Positions 1 through 52,236 of a stretch of 64,000 nucleotides of DNA are shown here, in pieces. The position numbers were made by a program, and so were the translations under genes. Origin of the DNA: Amorphochlora amoebiformis. Lineage: Eukaryota > Cercozoa > Chlorarachniophyceae. Positions within the stretch are counted from its first letter, which is position 1. Every line of letters begins with the position of its first letter. The stretch is taken from the NCBI GenBank assembly GCA_054601695.1, contig BAAHQB010000107.1:310001-374000 (forward strand), given 5' to 3'. A model generated the notes under the pieces. It searched no databases. It had not been told where the DNA came from and saw only the letters and a list, made by a program, of their open reading frames with translations.

Positions 1-1690
<1,690 letters not shown>

Positions 1691-1734
1691 CATATACACA
1701 ATCTGTATGTCTGCATGTGTACGCACGTATTTAT

Positions 1735-2375
1735 ATCCCACACGCTCCTTACTTGAAAAAATCCGGAAATTTCTTCGCCACTACCCCGAGCTTCTCATGC
1801 AACCTTCGCTCCACCCTGATAAGACCAATATGTACACTCAGGCCCAACCATACGCCCCCGCGCCAAAAAATGCAACCCAATCAGGCATAAACCGCTCAAT
1901 TTCGATCCAAAGCCCTCACGAGACCCTCCGATGTGGGGTCTCTGCTTAGGGCATGACACGTGTCAAGTTAGAAGTTTACTCTCCTTCCGACATAGACGTC
2001 AACCCTCTAATGGTCCCTGATATTCCCCGTCCCCGGGCACAAGCAGCCCCCCTCCATCCCCTGGCCACCCAAACACACGCAGCCCGTGTGGCGGACATTC
2101 GGAATCCAGGTTCAGGGTTCCGAAGGTGTTACGTGGCCCAGGATCACGATGTTACGTGGCCCAGGATCACGATATTACGTGGCCCAGGGTCACGATGTTA
2201 TGTGGCCAAGGGTCACGATAACAATTTTAGATATATTGATATTAAAGCTTGGATATCTAAAATGGACCAGCCACGTGTCTATTGGATTCCGAAGGGGACC
2301 GCGCAACTTAATTTTTCGTAGTCGGCCCGTTCTTGCACTTACTTGCTGGGACGTATTACGGATCGCTGAGTAGAC
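1735..2375. other. Non-TA region upstream of atpC; no supported gene
   Basis: This is a normal-composition stretch between the left TA field and the atpC start, and presumably holds the atpC promoter. It contains short open frames, for example 1707-1949 on the plus strand, but none has a splice acceptor or family match I can defend. It holds the 23-bp tandem repeat at 2128-2219. It also holds the 15-mer ACACGTGTCAAGTTA near 1959-1973, which recurs at 7003-7017 beside the bicupin stop codon. Confidence 0.6.
2128..2219. repeat. Four tandem copies of a 23-bp unit
   Basis: The unit begins GTTACGTGGCCCAGGATCAC and repeats four times with a strict 23-bp period. The third and fourth copies carry a few substitutions. 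It sits about 160 bp upstream of the atpC start codon, so it may lie in the promoter or 5' UTR. The ACGTGG core resembles an ACGT-type plant regulatory box, but that is only a resemblance. Confidence 0.85.
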
Positions 2376-3155
2376 ATGGGAGTCAACAAGCAGATCCTTG
2401 GCGCTAGCATCGCTCTCAATGCCATTCTTGCTATTACTGTCGTTATGATGTGTGTGCGAGGTACAGTCAATTCGAAAATTTGCAAGTTTTTCCACTGGTT
2501 TGACCGATAATGATTATTTATGGCGACGTAGGCGGTGCGCAACTCGGCGTAGGTGTGGCCAGCAGCGTTGGCACTCGCAACGGTATCGCCACGTTTCCCC
2601 CTAACGCTTATATGGTTTACTTTTGCGTGTGGATCAATTTTCGCGGTAGCTCGGAAACACGTTCATGGCGTACGTGAGATTTTGTCATTCTTTCCTATTC
2701 AGCCTTCACCCCTTCCACCTCGTCGCCCCGCGATATTTCCAAAAAAGTCAGTCGGAATGTCAACCTGAAAGAAGTTCGTGGCCGCATCGAATCCGTCTCG
2801 AACACCAAGAAGATCACCGCTGTAAGAACCCCCCCCCCCTCTTTTTCGTTCGCATATTCGATATTTCTGAAATGACACGCAGCTGAGTATCACTAATGTA
2901 TCTCTCCAGTCCATGAAGCTTGTCGCTGCTGCCAAGGTTCGAAGGGCTCAGGCTGCTGTGCTTGGTGGTCGCCCCTTTGCTGAGAACCTTGTCAAGACTC
3001 TGTACGGAGTCAACCAGAAGGTACCCGAGTATGAATACATATAATTTATTCATGAAATGTGACAAATATAATATAATAGTGTTTGTGATAATGAATAATA
3101 GAAATATTATGTTTATATATTTGTATATATTCGTTTATAATATATGTTTTTATAT

Positions 3156-3192
<37 letters not shown>

Positions 3193-3242
3193 TAAAGATA
3201 ATATCTTTGTGTTTATGTATATTAACATTTCATATAATATAC

Positions 3243-3273
<31 letters not shown>

Positions 3274-4184
3274 ATTGAATTTAGTGTTTATATTTATTTA
3301 TGAATTTATGTATATATAGTATATATTATATAGATATATATATATATATATATAATATACACATATATATATATATAATATTCATATTATATATATTTAT
3401 ACATATACATATTATATACATATATATATATATATATATTATTATATAACGCCCATCGCAGGTGAGAAGCGACGATCTCGATTCCCCTCTCACCGAGATT
3501 CGCCCCGTCAAGAATGTCCTCCTCCTCTCCATCGGTGGAGATCGTGGTCTCTGCGGTGCCTACAACACCTTCCTCCTCAAGAAGGTTCTCCAGCGCACCA
3601 AAGAGCTCGAAGGAATGGTAAGTCCCTCACTTTACAATACTCCTGAGCAAAATCGAGAGAAGGAACGATGAAGTGGAGTTTTTGGAGACCAAGGGAGAGT
3701 TTGAAAAAGGTTCAAAGGTCGTGAATAACCTTGTCGTCTTCAGGGCATTGGCGTCAAACACATGGCTGTCGGCAGGAAGATGGCTAGCTGGCTCAAGAGA
3801 CGCGCCGATGAGTACGAGCTCCTCAACGGAGTTGAGATGAAGTCTCTCCTCAACCCCAAGGCTGCCGCCGATGAGCAAGCTGATGCCCTCAGCAGCTTCG
3901 CCGAGGAGGTATGCACATCAAAAACTAAGTTGTGAGCCAACCTCTCACTCTCGACCTACACACACTAGGTCCTTACCTCTTTCGTCGACGGTGAGGTCGA
4001 CAAGGTCGAGATTGTCTACACTAAGTTCAAGTCCTTGATTGGGTCCGACCCCATCATCCAAACCCTCCTCCCCCTCACCCCCAAGGGAGAGATCTGCGAC
4101 ACTAACGGAGTTTGCGTTGATGCTGACGAGGATGAGATCTTCAAGCTCACTACTAAGGGTATGGTTCTCTTTTCATATATTACA

Positions 4185-4227
<43 letters not shown>

Positions 4228-4271
4228 TATATGATATATATATATATATTATATAGATGTATAAATATGAT

Positions 4272-4307
<36 letters not shown>

Positions 4308-4399
4308 CCTAATATATATATATATACACATATATTTCCCTCTCCTTCCTCTCACCTGCCGGCGTTTAGTACGATGAACATCTCGGCTGTATAGATTAC

Positions 4400-4439
<40 letters not shown>

Positions 4440-4477
4440 ACACATATATTCACATGCAAATATTTTGTTAAATAATA

Positions 4478-4529
<52 letters not shown>

Positions 4530-4596
4530 CATACATATATATGTATACACACATATACATATGTATATTATATGTATATTATGTGTGTATATATTA

Positions 4597-4629
<33 letters not shown>

Positions 4630-5234
4630 GTTTGTATATATTTATATATATATATATGTAGACGGCGACCTTAAGATTGAGACTGAGAAGGAGACCATCA
4701 ACACTGACGCTGGATACGAGGGATTTATGTTCGAGCAGCCCCCCAACGAGGTGGTTGACGCTATCCTTCCGCTTTACATGGACTCCACCATTCTCCGTTC
4801 GCTCCAGGAATCTCTCGCTTCCGAGCTTGCTGGTATGTATACGAATAGTGGCCATTTTTTTTGAGTATATGTTCTCCATGTGATAATATTTATATTGTAT
4901 AACAATATATATTTATATATATATAGTGGCCATTTTTTTTGAGGATATGTTCTCCATGTGATAATATTTATATTATATAACAATATGTGTATAAATATTT
5001 ATATATATATATATATATATGTATATGGGTGTGTTTTTATGTCTATATATTTGCGTAAGTATAAAAATAACTTATATATTATGTACATATATATATATAT
5101 ATATATATCATAATGTATCATATATATTACATATTCATTCATATATGTATATATACACATATGCACATGTATAATATATATTTATGTATGTGTAAATATT
5201 AATTGTTTGTTCTAGTCATAAGATGTACAATTTA

Positions 5235-5307
<73 letters not shown>

Positions 5308-5371
5308 GGTATATACGCATATGTGTATATGTATATATATATATATATATATGTGTATATATTTATATATC

Positions 5372-5404
<33 letters not shown>

Positions 5405-5742
5405 GTGTGTATATGTATGTATGCATGTGTAACACAGTGACAATTTTAATAATAGAGCATACGTAATACAAAATATGGAGATATACTCATACATACATAC
5501 ACACATACATAAAAATAATATACTTATATATTACATGTAAATCCTGCTCTGAAAATGGAGAACACATATTACGAACACAACTTATACCTCTCTTACCACC
5601 AGCTCGTATGAACGCAATGAGCGCCGCCTGTGATAACGCCGACGAGCTCAAGACTACTCTCAGTAGATTGTACAACAAGGGTCGCCAAGCCAAGGTTACC
5701 TCCGAAATTCTCGAGATCGTTGCGGGAGCTGACGCTCTGTAA
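2376..5742 (+). CDS. atpC: Plastid F1 ATP synthase gamma subunit, 8 exons
   Basis: Gamma is the rotating central stalk of CF1 that couples proton flow to ATP synthesis at the thylakoid. Exons are 2376-2460, 2703-2821, 2910-3020, 3462-3617, 3744-3908, 3969-4158, 4662-4832 and 5603-5742. All introns are GT/AG and all phases agree, giving 378 residues. The N-terminus is hydrophobic (residues about 7-27), followed by VRAFTPS across intron 1. This resembles a signal peptide plus a phenylalanine-containing cleavage site of a complex plastid. The mature part has the N-terminal helix ([19 protein letters not shown]), [10 protein letters not shown] at 131-140, the two-cysteine loop [11 protein letters not shown] (C255, C261) and a C-terminal [13 protein letters not shown]. 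The cysteine loop is the known thiol switch of green-lineage gamma subunits. Introns 3, 6 and 7 are full of TA. Exon 1 is the least certain part. Confidence 0.95.
4845..4985. repeat. Direct duplication in atpC intron 7
   Basis: A block of about 63 bp starting ATAGTGGCCATTTTTTTTGA occurs at about 4845-4908 and again at about 4923-4985. It includes TGTTCTCCATGTGATAATAT and differs by only a few bases. A short TATATA spacer separates the copies. The first copy starts about 12 bp after the end of exon 7, so this is a local intron expansion next to a splice donor. Confidence 0.9.
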
Positions 5743-6657
5743 ACCCCGCAAACATTCTAAGTTTCAAACTCGAAAATCACAAATATTATAATTATTAATA
5801 TACTGTGATGCTTGTTTTCAACCAAAAATTGTTTCTCGAGCACTAGCTAGATTTGGCGCATGTGAACATGCACACCCACTTCGTAATTAAAGTCGCATCA
5901 AGACCGTGATTACATGCTGAACATTTGTTTTTTTAACGTTAACGTGGGATAACTAAATTATCGAATCTACGAAATTCAGTCCAGTTGCTAGTTGTATACT
6001 ACTAATTAGTTTTTTTTATTTCATGAAGCTTACGTATATACTAGATATGTACTAGATATAATGTGAACGCTGGTAGCTTTAGTGATTATGAAATTACTAA
6101 TTAATCATCGCGGATCCAGAATCGTCTCGGTAAAATCTAGAATGTCCAGAACTTGAATTTGTCGTATTCGTTCTCAGGCAAAATACGTAGACTCATGATT
6201 GCAAGTATCCAATATTGACATCTAGACTTACATATGCAATGATTAATCTAGATCGAGCTTCTATATATCTATAGGTTTCCAGCCCTGGGCTCAATATGCA
6301 TATGATTAATTAATGCTTAATATGTTAACGAGTGTCAAAAGATTGGAATTACGTCTAAAACTAGTATTAACTACTACGTAATTTGAGACGTCGATCTAGT
6401 TGATATCCTCTTCGTTGCACTCTTTGAAATTAAAGCCTCAGCACGTAAAAAGAGGTCTTGTATTTGTAGACGACGGCAGCCGTGACTGTAAGTCTGTAAG
6501 TTTGTAACTACTGCTACATTAATTTCTAGAATTTTAAATAGTTTTCGCCTGGCTGCAAGAGGCGAAGTCAGTCCGGGTCGGAGATGCCGCAAAAATATTT
6601 GGCCCAGAAGCCTTAATGATGTATTATTCGTATATATATGATCCACTTTTTCTACCT

Positions 6658-6692
<35 letters not shown>

Positions 6693-7014
6693 CTGGTATA
6701 TTTAGTATATATATGTATAAAACATAAATCTATTATCGATTGGATTTTCTTTCTATATATATATATGTACATATTTTTATACTTTACATGAAAAAGCATA
6801 GACTCTCAGATATATGTTGTATTATGTACAAATACATATCGCGAGAGAGAGAGAGAGAGAGAGAAGAAAGGAGGAGAAAAAGGGAAGAGAGACAGGAAAG
6901 AACGGATGAAGAAGAAGAAAAAAAAAAAAAAAGAAGAAAAAAAAAAAAAGAAGAAAAAAAAAAAAAAGAAAATCCAAAAATGTTTGGCACCTGCCAACTT
7001 GAACACGTGTCAAG
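5743..7014. other. Convergent intergenic region between atpC and bicupin gene
   Basis: This holds the atpC 3' flank and, from the other side, the bicupin 3' flank. From 5950 to 6370 it is AT-rich but has few TA runs, and CTAG/TCTAGA words are common (for example near 6050, 6136, 6224 and 6249). TA runs return at 6660-6770. A purine tract occupies 6841-6977. I see no defensible exon. A minus-strand open frame around 6374-6640 has no homology or splice support. Confidence 0.6.
6841..6977. repeat. Purine-only tract (GA then GAA/A-rich)
   Basis: About 135 bases are almost entirely purine, moving from (GA)n through GAAGAAG to long A runs with single G interruptions. It lies just beyond the bicupin stop codon and is a pyrimidine tract on that gene's sense strand. 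Such tracts can form triplex structures or may serve as 3'-end signals, but neither role is shown. Confidence 0.85.
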
Positions 7015-16347
<9,333 letters not shown>

Positions 16348-16604
16348 CGAGGGGCCGCCCAACCTGTGTAGTCGTCGGTTGGAAGAGCTGCCGTGCGATA
16401 TCTTATTGTCCTTATAATGAACTTTTCGCGCATCGTTCTAAGAGTACCAGATATTCAAACTATATATGCAGTATATCTAAATCTACATATACGTGATTGA
16501 TTAGATATCTTAAAAAGACATATCCTTCATATTAGTTTACTATCCTTAGGAATATATTGTGGGAACAATATAGCTCAGCGTATAAAATACTGATCGACAA
16601 TACG
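16348..16604. promoter_or_regulatory. Head-to-head promoter region, bicupin and SelW genes
   Basis: The start codons of the minus-strand bicupin gene and the plus-strand SelW gene are only 257 bp apart, so both promoters must share this space. It has no long TA tract. A TATAAAATA sequence at 16581-16589 lies about 16 bp before the SelW ATG, which is too close to be a standard TATA box unless transcription starts at or after that ATG. The arrangement suggests shared control, but expression data would be needed to show it. Confidence 0.6.
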
Positions 16605-17283
16605 ATGGGAAACAAAAGCGGCTCTGAAGAGTCCAACGTACCCAAGACCAATGTTGAAGATGTCAAACTTCACATTGTATACTGTGGGTACGAAGCCCAA
16701 ATCTTTTTTTTTTCGTTTTGAGTATTTGGTTCTCGTTTTTTCGCGGAAAAAAGACCAAGACTGATCAGTATTTTCTTCCTTTGTCGTGTGCCCTGCAGTG
16801 GATGAGGATACTACAGTCGTGTTAAGAAGCTCGCGGCTCAATTGAATAAGAAGTTCACTGGTCTGAAATTGGTGAATATTCTCATTAACTACCAACTTCT
16901 GCAACGTACTGATCCTTGTCTCTTAAATGATATCAGACTCATGAATCCACACCTGGGGTGACCGGGAAATTCGAAGTGACTATCAACGGGAAACTCGTTC
17001 ATACCAAGAGTGGTGGCGACGGGTTAGTATTATGAGACAACCCTGTTCCGACCCGAAAATCCATGAATTTCCTGCAAGATCAGTGGGTATCGCTTACCAC
17101 AGATGTGCGAGGCGGAATTCGCTTGAGTGAATATGTACACCTCACATGCCAAAGACCATCCGAACACTCAGAGAACTATATCCATACAACCGGTGTTAAC
17201 ATGTTTCCTTCTCCAGGTACGTCGATACTAAAGAAAAGATAGCAAAGATTGAAAAAGCCATTCTCGATGCTCATGCTGCCTAG
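16605..17283 (+). CDS. SELENOW: Selenoprotein W (Rdx family), TGA read as selenocysteine
   Basis: Exons are 16605-16687, 16799-16871, 16937-17022 and 17217-17283, with GT/AG introns and matching phases. The product is 102 residues including selenocysteine. Exons 1 and 2 join as VYCGG-Sec-GYYSRVKKLAAQL. The TGA at 16803-16805 falls exactly at the fourth position of the family's CxxU redox motif. The rest reads GVTGKFEVTINGKLVHTKSG, then GDGYVDTKEKIAKI, matching the Rdx thioredoxin-like fold. Members are small cytosolic thiol-redox proteins that interact with proteins such as 14-3-3. An automatic annotation would call a stop at TGA and miss or truncate the gene. The alternative, a pseudogene with a stop, is unlikely because every other codon and splice site is intact and a candidate SECIS follows. 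Confidence 0.93.
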
Positions 17284-17369
17284 GCAGCGTAAAAGGATCG
17301 TTCAGCGGGTGGTATCACCTACATCCCCCGCTCCTCTGCATACCCTCAGTCAAGGCCGCGATACTCGGC

Positions 17370-17440
17370 TGAGAAATATGAAGATACCTTGCCCAAAGCT
17401 GCCTACGGGTGGTGGCTTGGTGTTGGACCAGGCATTAGAG
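17370..17440 (+). promoter_or_regulatory. Candidate SECIS element in SelW 3' UTR
   Basis: The element begins 95 bases after the stop codon, with ATGA at 17378-17381. It is followed by a stem arm 17382-17393, an AAA at 17395-17397 in the apical region, and the returning arm 17414-17425. GA at 17426-17427 lies opposite the ATGA. This gives the non-Watson-Crick quartet (TGAA against GGAC) of a eukaryotic SECIS. The stem has two T-T mismatches in the middle and G-T wobbles near the base. The loop 17398-17413 can form a small extra hairpin, as in form 2 SECIS. I found it by hand pairing and have no folding energy. Confidence 0.65.
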
Positions 17441-17811
17441 GAGCGATGGACGTCGGGCTCAGCTGCTCGGAAACGACTCAAGAATTCCGATTGTGAGGTA
17501 GTTAGCCTAGTAACAAAAGGTTCAGTTGAGTCACTGTGGGTCTCCGCATGCTCAGTTTAGTCTGTTTGAATTAGCTAACTTCGTCACTGCTCAACTTTTA
17601 AATTATTTGTTTTCATCGTTCATTTTTCAAACATATGAACATATTTTATCAACATGATCAATTGAAATCGAGCTTGTACAAATCGAGTTTTCAGGATCAT
17701 GCCGGCATCGTCTAGATCGTATATTTAATGATTCTGGCATGACTTATAAAGTTATACTAGTTATATCTAGATACACATACTCTAGATACTAGAAAAATCA
17801 TATATATATCT

Positions 17812-17848
<37 letters not shown>

Positions 17849-18164
17849 TATAAGGGCCTATATCTAGATATACTACCTAGACTACCATATGCCTAGTGTA
17901 TATATGCATATGCACTAGACTAGTAGATGCAGTATCTAGAGTACATTACAATTGTAATATTATATAATTGTAATATTCGTTATTTAATACACACACTCAT
18001 ATACTCTCTTGAAGACTCTAGATACTATTCAAGCCTACTGACCTAGTACTGGCTAAGCTATAATTAAATAAATTTCATATACTCACATATCTAGCATATC
18101 ATGATAAATCTTAGTAATTACATCATACAATCAGGTAGATCTTTCTCGCATCGTGTACGCGTAG
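17441..18164. other. Convergent intergenic region between SelW and CWF19L1 genes
   Basis: The AT-rich spacer from 17700 to 18110 has many CTAG and TCTAGA words and only one modest TA run (17815-17850). It resembles the other two convergent spacers in this window. No exon is visible. Confidence 0.65.
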
Positions 18165-42779
<24,615 letters not shown>

Positions 42780-43062
42780 TGGTGCCGAAGAAAACTTGGA
42801 TTGTAGGATATCCAAGTCTGGATATGTAACTATTTCATCTTGAAATATATGCATATCTTATTATAGATGTATTACATATCTTCTGAATGATATAAAGATG
42901 GGATATAGACATTATTTCTCGGCCTAGTTTTTTAGATCTGAAAAAGACACGTGCTTTCCATACCAGCCACGACGTCTTTATAGCCACCCCACATTCGTGG
43001 TAGGTATTTTCCGACAACCCTGTGTCCAAACTCACCCCCCAGAAGACGTCTGCTCGCCTCCC
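42780..43062. promoter_or_regulatory. Head-to-head promoter region, CWF19L1 and MTFP1 genes
   Basis: Only 283 bp separate the two start codons. The space lacks long TA tracts and is of normal composition at both edges. Both genes are housekeeping in type, so a bidirectional promoter is likely by arrangement. No specific factor site is claimed. Confidence 0.6.
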
Positions 43063-46962
<3,900 letters not shown>

Positions 46963-47987
46963 CATCCCATTCAGACCGTAAAATTCTAATTACGTAGTTA
47001 TCAATTGAAAAAAAAATGAATAGTTTCAACGGAAGAAAGCGGAACGGGCTCTGTACATTTACAACCGTAACTTATCGAGATGTGTAGGGGGTAAAAGATA
47101 AAATTAGTCTCGCCTTAATGAAAAAGTCCTTCTTTCTACAGATGTATATCTCCAAAAAAATTCTAGTTACAGAAAAAATTAATTGTGAGCCAGGTTGTTA
47201 GCAGTGAACGCTAAATGCTGTCGCTGCGCACCTTAATTGTAATTGTTATTATCACTGGACGATTGTAATCCAATTGAGAATTTATGTTCGGATTCTTACT
47301 TGTCTTAAGTGCCAGACTAGAATGCTAGACACTGCGCATGCGAGCGACTACACACACGTACTAGTATATACTAGATCTGAACCTAGTACGTGGCCATGTT
47401 GATTATAGTTATCGGGTACGTAGCAAATTTCACATCATCTCTAGATCTGGATCATCTATACGTATAACTTGGCAGACTCAATTTCTAGAATTTGGCGCCT
47501 TTTTCAGAACAAGCCGGGGCCCAGCCGAATTTGAGGTCAAATTTACGTGCTAGTCTGTTCAACATATGGATATGTGTAAATATATCAGTATATATATACA
47601 CACACACATACCATAATATACAGCTGTATTTATATGTTTATATTATCTAAATACATGTATCACATATTTACAATTATGTACATACTAGTTTAATATGTAT
47701 ATACTAGATATATATATATATATATATGTATAATACTATATATTTGCACATACACACTGTTTGTATATATATAATGTATATGAATATATGTAAATACATA
47801 ATATTATACACTTAATCATATTCGTACATAAAAATGGTGTCCACACGCATCTACATATATATATATATATATATATATCATATTATATATATGCATACAT
47901 GTATTACAATCTAGACAATATATACAACGTTATCATGACATGTATGTATTAATATATATATATATACATACATTATGTATAATATGT

Positions 47988-48030
<43 letters not shown>

Positions 48031-48121
48031 TATATGTGTATATATATATAAATATATAATATGTATACATATATATGTATATGTGTATATGTATATATAT
48101 ATATATATGTATATATTAATA

Positions 48122-48159
<38 letters not shown>

Positions 48160-48760
48160 TATATGTGCATATATATATAAATATATATATATTGTTAACG
48201 CAGCGGTATGATTAATCACTGGTAGTCCATAGTTTGATTGACCCGTTTGAAGTTATAGCACCTGGAGGACATAGTACTAGAATCCAGAGTGACCTAAGGT
48301 CTTAATGCTGTTACTACCGGGTACTACATTTACCGGGTGAGTCGATCTCCAGCAATATCCCAGAAATTTCCGCGTGCCTTATGACTAAGCCTCTGCACGA
48401 TTCGATATCTACTCATCGAGCTGCGTTCTCTCATACTTTATATATCGTTACTTTAACTATATATATATATATATATACATATACATATCCATAATGCATT
48501 CTTAATATTGTATATTATCTATTCAAATTTATATATATATATACATATATACACACATATATATATATATATATATATGTGAGTGTATATATATAATTTA
48601 TATATGTGTGGTGGGTGTGTTTACACACATATAAATACATGCAATATGATATATATACATAAACGTATATCGAATAATAAAGTGAATACCACTAATAATA
48701 ATATTAATGTTTATAATAATGATATTAAATAGTAATAATGATAAATAAACCTCGACACCC
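46963..48760. other. Convergent intergenic region after MTFP1
   Basis: 46963-47560 is moderately AT-rich with many CTAG words (near 47320, 47361, 47370, 47383, 47441 and 47486). 47570-48190 is mostly TA. 48190-48450 is an island of normal composition (containing TACCGGGTACTACATTTACC-like short repeats) with no defensible exon on either strand. 48460-48755 returns to TA. Confidence 0.6.
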
Positions 48761-49318
48761 CTATAGCTCGGCGTCTCCAGGATCCGCTCTGGAGTCTGCC
48801 TGAACACCGCCCTCAATCATTTGCGTGTATCCAGACCCTCGGAATCCTTTTATATATATATTATGTATATATATGTATATACAAATGTACATATATATAT
48901 GTATATATATGTACATATGTGCAAATATCAAAAAACATATGTGTATGTATGTGTAATTATATATACACAGACACATATATATATATATATATATGTAAAT
49001 ATATAAAAATATGTAATATAATTCGCGTCCGTCCAGACACTCCGGATCCTAATATACATACATATGTACATATGTATATATATATATATATTTAATATCT
49101 ATACATGTAGATACACACACATATATATATATATATATGTTTGTAAATATGTATGCATATAAAATGTATACCAATTTAACTTTATATATCAACCTGGAGT
49201 GGGAACAAGCCTCCGGAGTTTAGCCCATGCGAGGAAAACACCGCCACATACAACTACTGGTACCACACTTCCTACCACGATTCCTAGATATTATTAAAGT
49301 ATGTTTACATACACACAC

Positions 49319-49370
<52 letters not shown>

Positions 49371-49497
49371 GTATGTATGTGAGTGTGTATACATGCATGT
49401 ATATATATATATATATACATACATTTGTATGTATATTTGTATGTATGTATGTACTCTATATGTATGTACGTGTACGTGTATTTGTTTAGATGTATAT

Positions 49498-49553
<56 letters not shown>

Positions 49554-49856
49554 TGTATATACACTCTAGGTATGTATATAATTTGATATGCAATATAATA
49601 GAATCCATTTATATTATAATTTATTCAGTTTAATTTCATATAGTATAAAGTAAATATTGAATACTGTAATGTAAGATCGTCTAAACTGCTAAAACAAATA
49701 TTCAAGTATACATAAATGACCTGCAATGGCTCCAGCCGACAAATTATTTTTATTTTCTCCATCTTCGCTCTCATAGCTTCCATCTACCTCACCATCTGAG
49801 GCTGAATTGAGAGAGTTTGGTTGATGTATTTTGTATATATATATATGTATATGTAC

Positions 49857-49888
<32 letters not shown>

Positions 49889-50057
49889 TTATATATATAT
49901 GTAAATAGATATATATATATATATACATTTATACATATATATACATATATAATATATATATATATATATATATAATATATATATATATAATATATATATA
50001 TATATATACATATTTATATATTTATATATATATATATATATATGTATTATATATACA

Positions 50058-50091
<34 letters not shown>

Positions 50092-50116
50092 CATATATAA
50101 CATACATATATAGACA

Positions 50117-50170
<54 letters not shown>

Positions 50171-50191
50171 CATATATATATATATATATAC

Positions 50192-50242
<51 letters not shown>

Positions 50243-50662
50243 TGTAACTTACTAAGTCTACATAAATAATATATACACCCCATGAATACAGACATGAATC
50301 ACCTGAAGGCTGCTTCTTAGCTTTGTGCTCGGTTGTAGGATACTTTGTGGGAAATGGCGTGGGATATGGTGTGGGGAACGGAGTTGGATAGGGCTGATGT
50401 AAAAGAAAATTAACCCTGATCCCCCTCGCACAAACACACACCGAGAGAGAGAGAGAGAGAGAGGAGAGCTAGAGAGAGAAGAGAGAGATGCTTAGAAGAG
50501 AGATTAAAGGTTACGAATATAGAGCGGGAAAGGAAGGGGAGATAGAGAGGAGATGGAGAGAGGTAGCTTGAAGTTCGGAGAGTGAGAGTGTTAAGAACGG
50601 TTAGGAGAGCACGGGAGATGGAAGAGAAGCGGAGGAGAAAAGGAGGCGAACGGAGATATAGA

Positions 50663-50704
<42 letters not shown>

Positions 50705-50715
50705 TGTATGCATGT

Positions 50716-50766
<51 letters not shown>

Positions 50767-50831
50767 AAAGCATATATATATATATATATAAATGTGTGTA
50801 ATAAATATATATTATATACGTACATATGTAC

Positions 50832-50883
<52 letters not shown>

Positions 50884-50914
50884 ATTATGTAAATGTGTCT
50901 ATTTGTGTGCATAT

Positions 50915-50985
<71 letters not shown>

Positions 50986-51007
50986 TATATATATTATACA
51001 TACATAT

Positions 51008-51040
<33 letters not shown>

Positions 51041-51059
51041 GTGCATATATATTTATACA

Positions 51060-51125
<66 letters not shown>

Positions 51126-51746
51126 TATATGTATATATATAACATACATACATAAATGCAAACACACATTAATTCAAAATCAACAAGAATAAACAGAGAG
51201 CAAAGAGAAAATCAACAAGAGTAAACAGAGAGTAAAGAGAAAGGCCGAAGATTACAGAAGTCGTCAGTAAACAGGAAACGAAAAACATACCGTTGGGTAC
51301 GGAGTCGGATACGGAGTCGGATACGGAGTCGGATACGGAGTTGGATATGGAGTCGGGTACGGTGTAGGATAAGGGGTCGGATATGGAGTCTTTAAATATG
51401 TGAGGTATTGTAGTTAGATACATCATAAATTTAGATATGTGACATATTTGCACGGGGATATATGAGAAATTATTCGATGGATATGATAGGGATAATATGT
51501 TTCTATGAAGCAAATGGGGGTTACTTAAGGTTAGAAGTTTGAGTATTCTTTTGGATTTGGGTTTAGGATAAGAGCATACCGGGTAAGGGGTAGGAAAGGG
51601 TGATGGAAATGGCGTCGAGTGGCCTCCGCCCCCTCCGCCCCCTCCGCCTCCTTGTGTATATGCATATATGTAAGAAAAGTAACATAGTTACAGCAAACAC
51701 AAATACAACTGTATTTATGCATATATACATATAAATATATACCCAC

Positions 51747-51780
<34 letters not shown>

Positions 51781-51844
51781 GTACATATATATATATATAT
51801 ATAAATGTTTACATATCTACTTAGATATATATATGTATATATAC

Positions 51845-51887
<43 letters not shown>

Positions 51888-51907
51888 ATATATACATATA
51901 TGTATAC

Positions 51908-51941
<34 letters not shown>

Positions 51942-52025
51942 GTATATAAATACAGAGGGTATATTTTTACGTACAGCTATGTGGAAACACTTCTACACAA
52001 AGATATATATATATACATATATATA

Positions 52026-52065
<40 letters not shown>

Positions 52066-52125
52066 TGAAATATGCGCTACAAATCGATCTTGGAGTGCAT
52101 ATGAGGATATATATTCATACATATT

Positions 52126-52166
<41 letters not shown>

Positions 52167-52200
52167 TTTATATATATATATACATATATACATATATATA

Positions 52201-52236
<36 letters not shown>

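Noticed and set aside
1707-1949. 80-residue plus-strand frame ([19 protein letters not shown])
   Set aside because: It looks protein-like, but there is no acceptor, no upstream exon and no family match. Left unannotated.
16803-16805. TGA in the SelW gene taken as a stop or a pseudogene lesion
   Set aside because: It falls at the family's selenocysteine position and everything else is intact.
42997-43062. Longer MTFP1 start using GTG at 42997
   Set aside because: A GTG start is unlikely for a eukaryotic nuclear gene, and the first ATG at 43063 gives a sensible N-terminus.
48190-48450. Possible exon or RNA gene in a normal-composition island
   Set aside because: I could not find a frame with splice sites or a cloverleaf. 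It remains unexplained.
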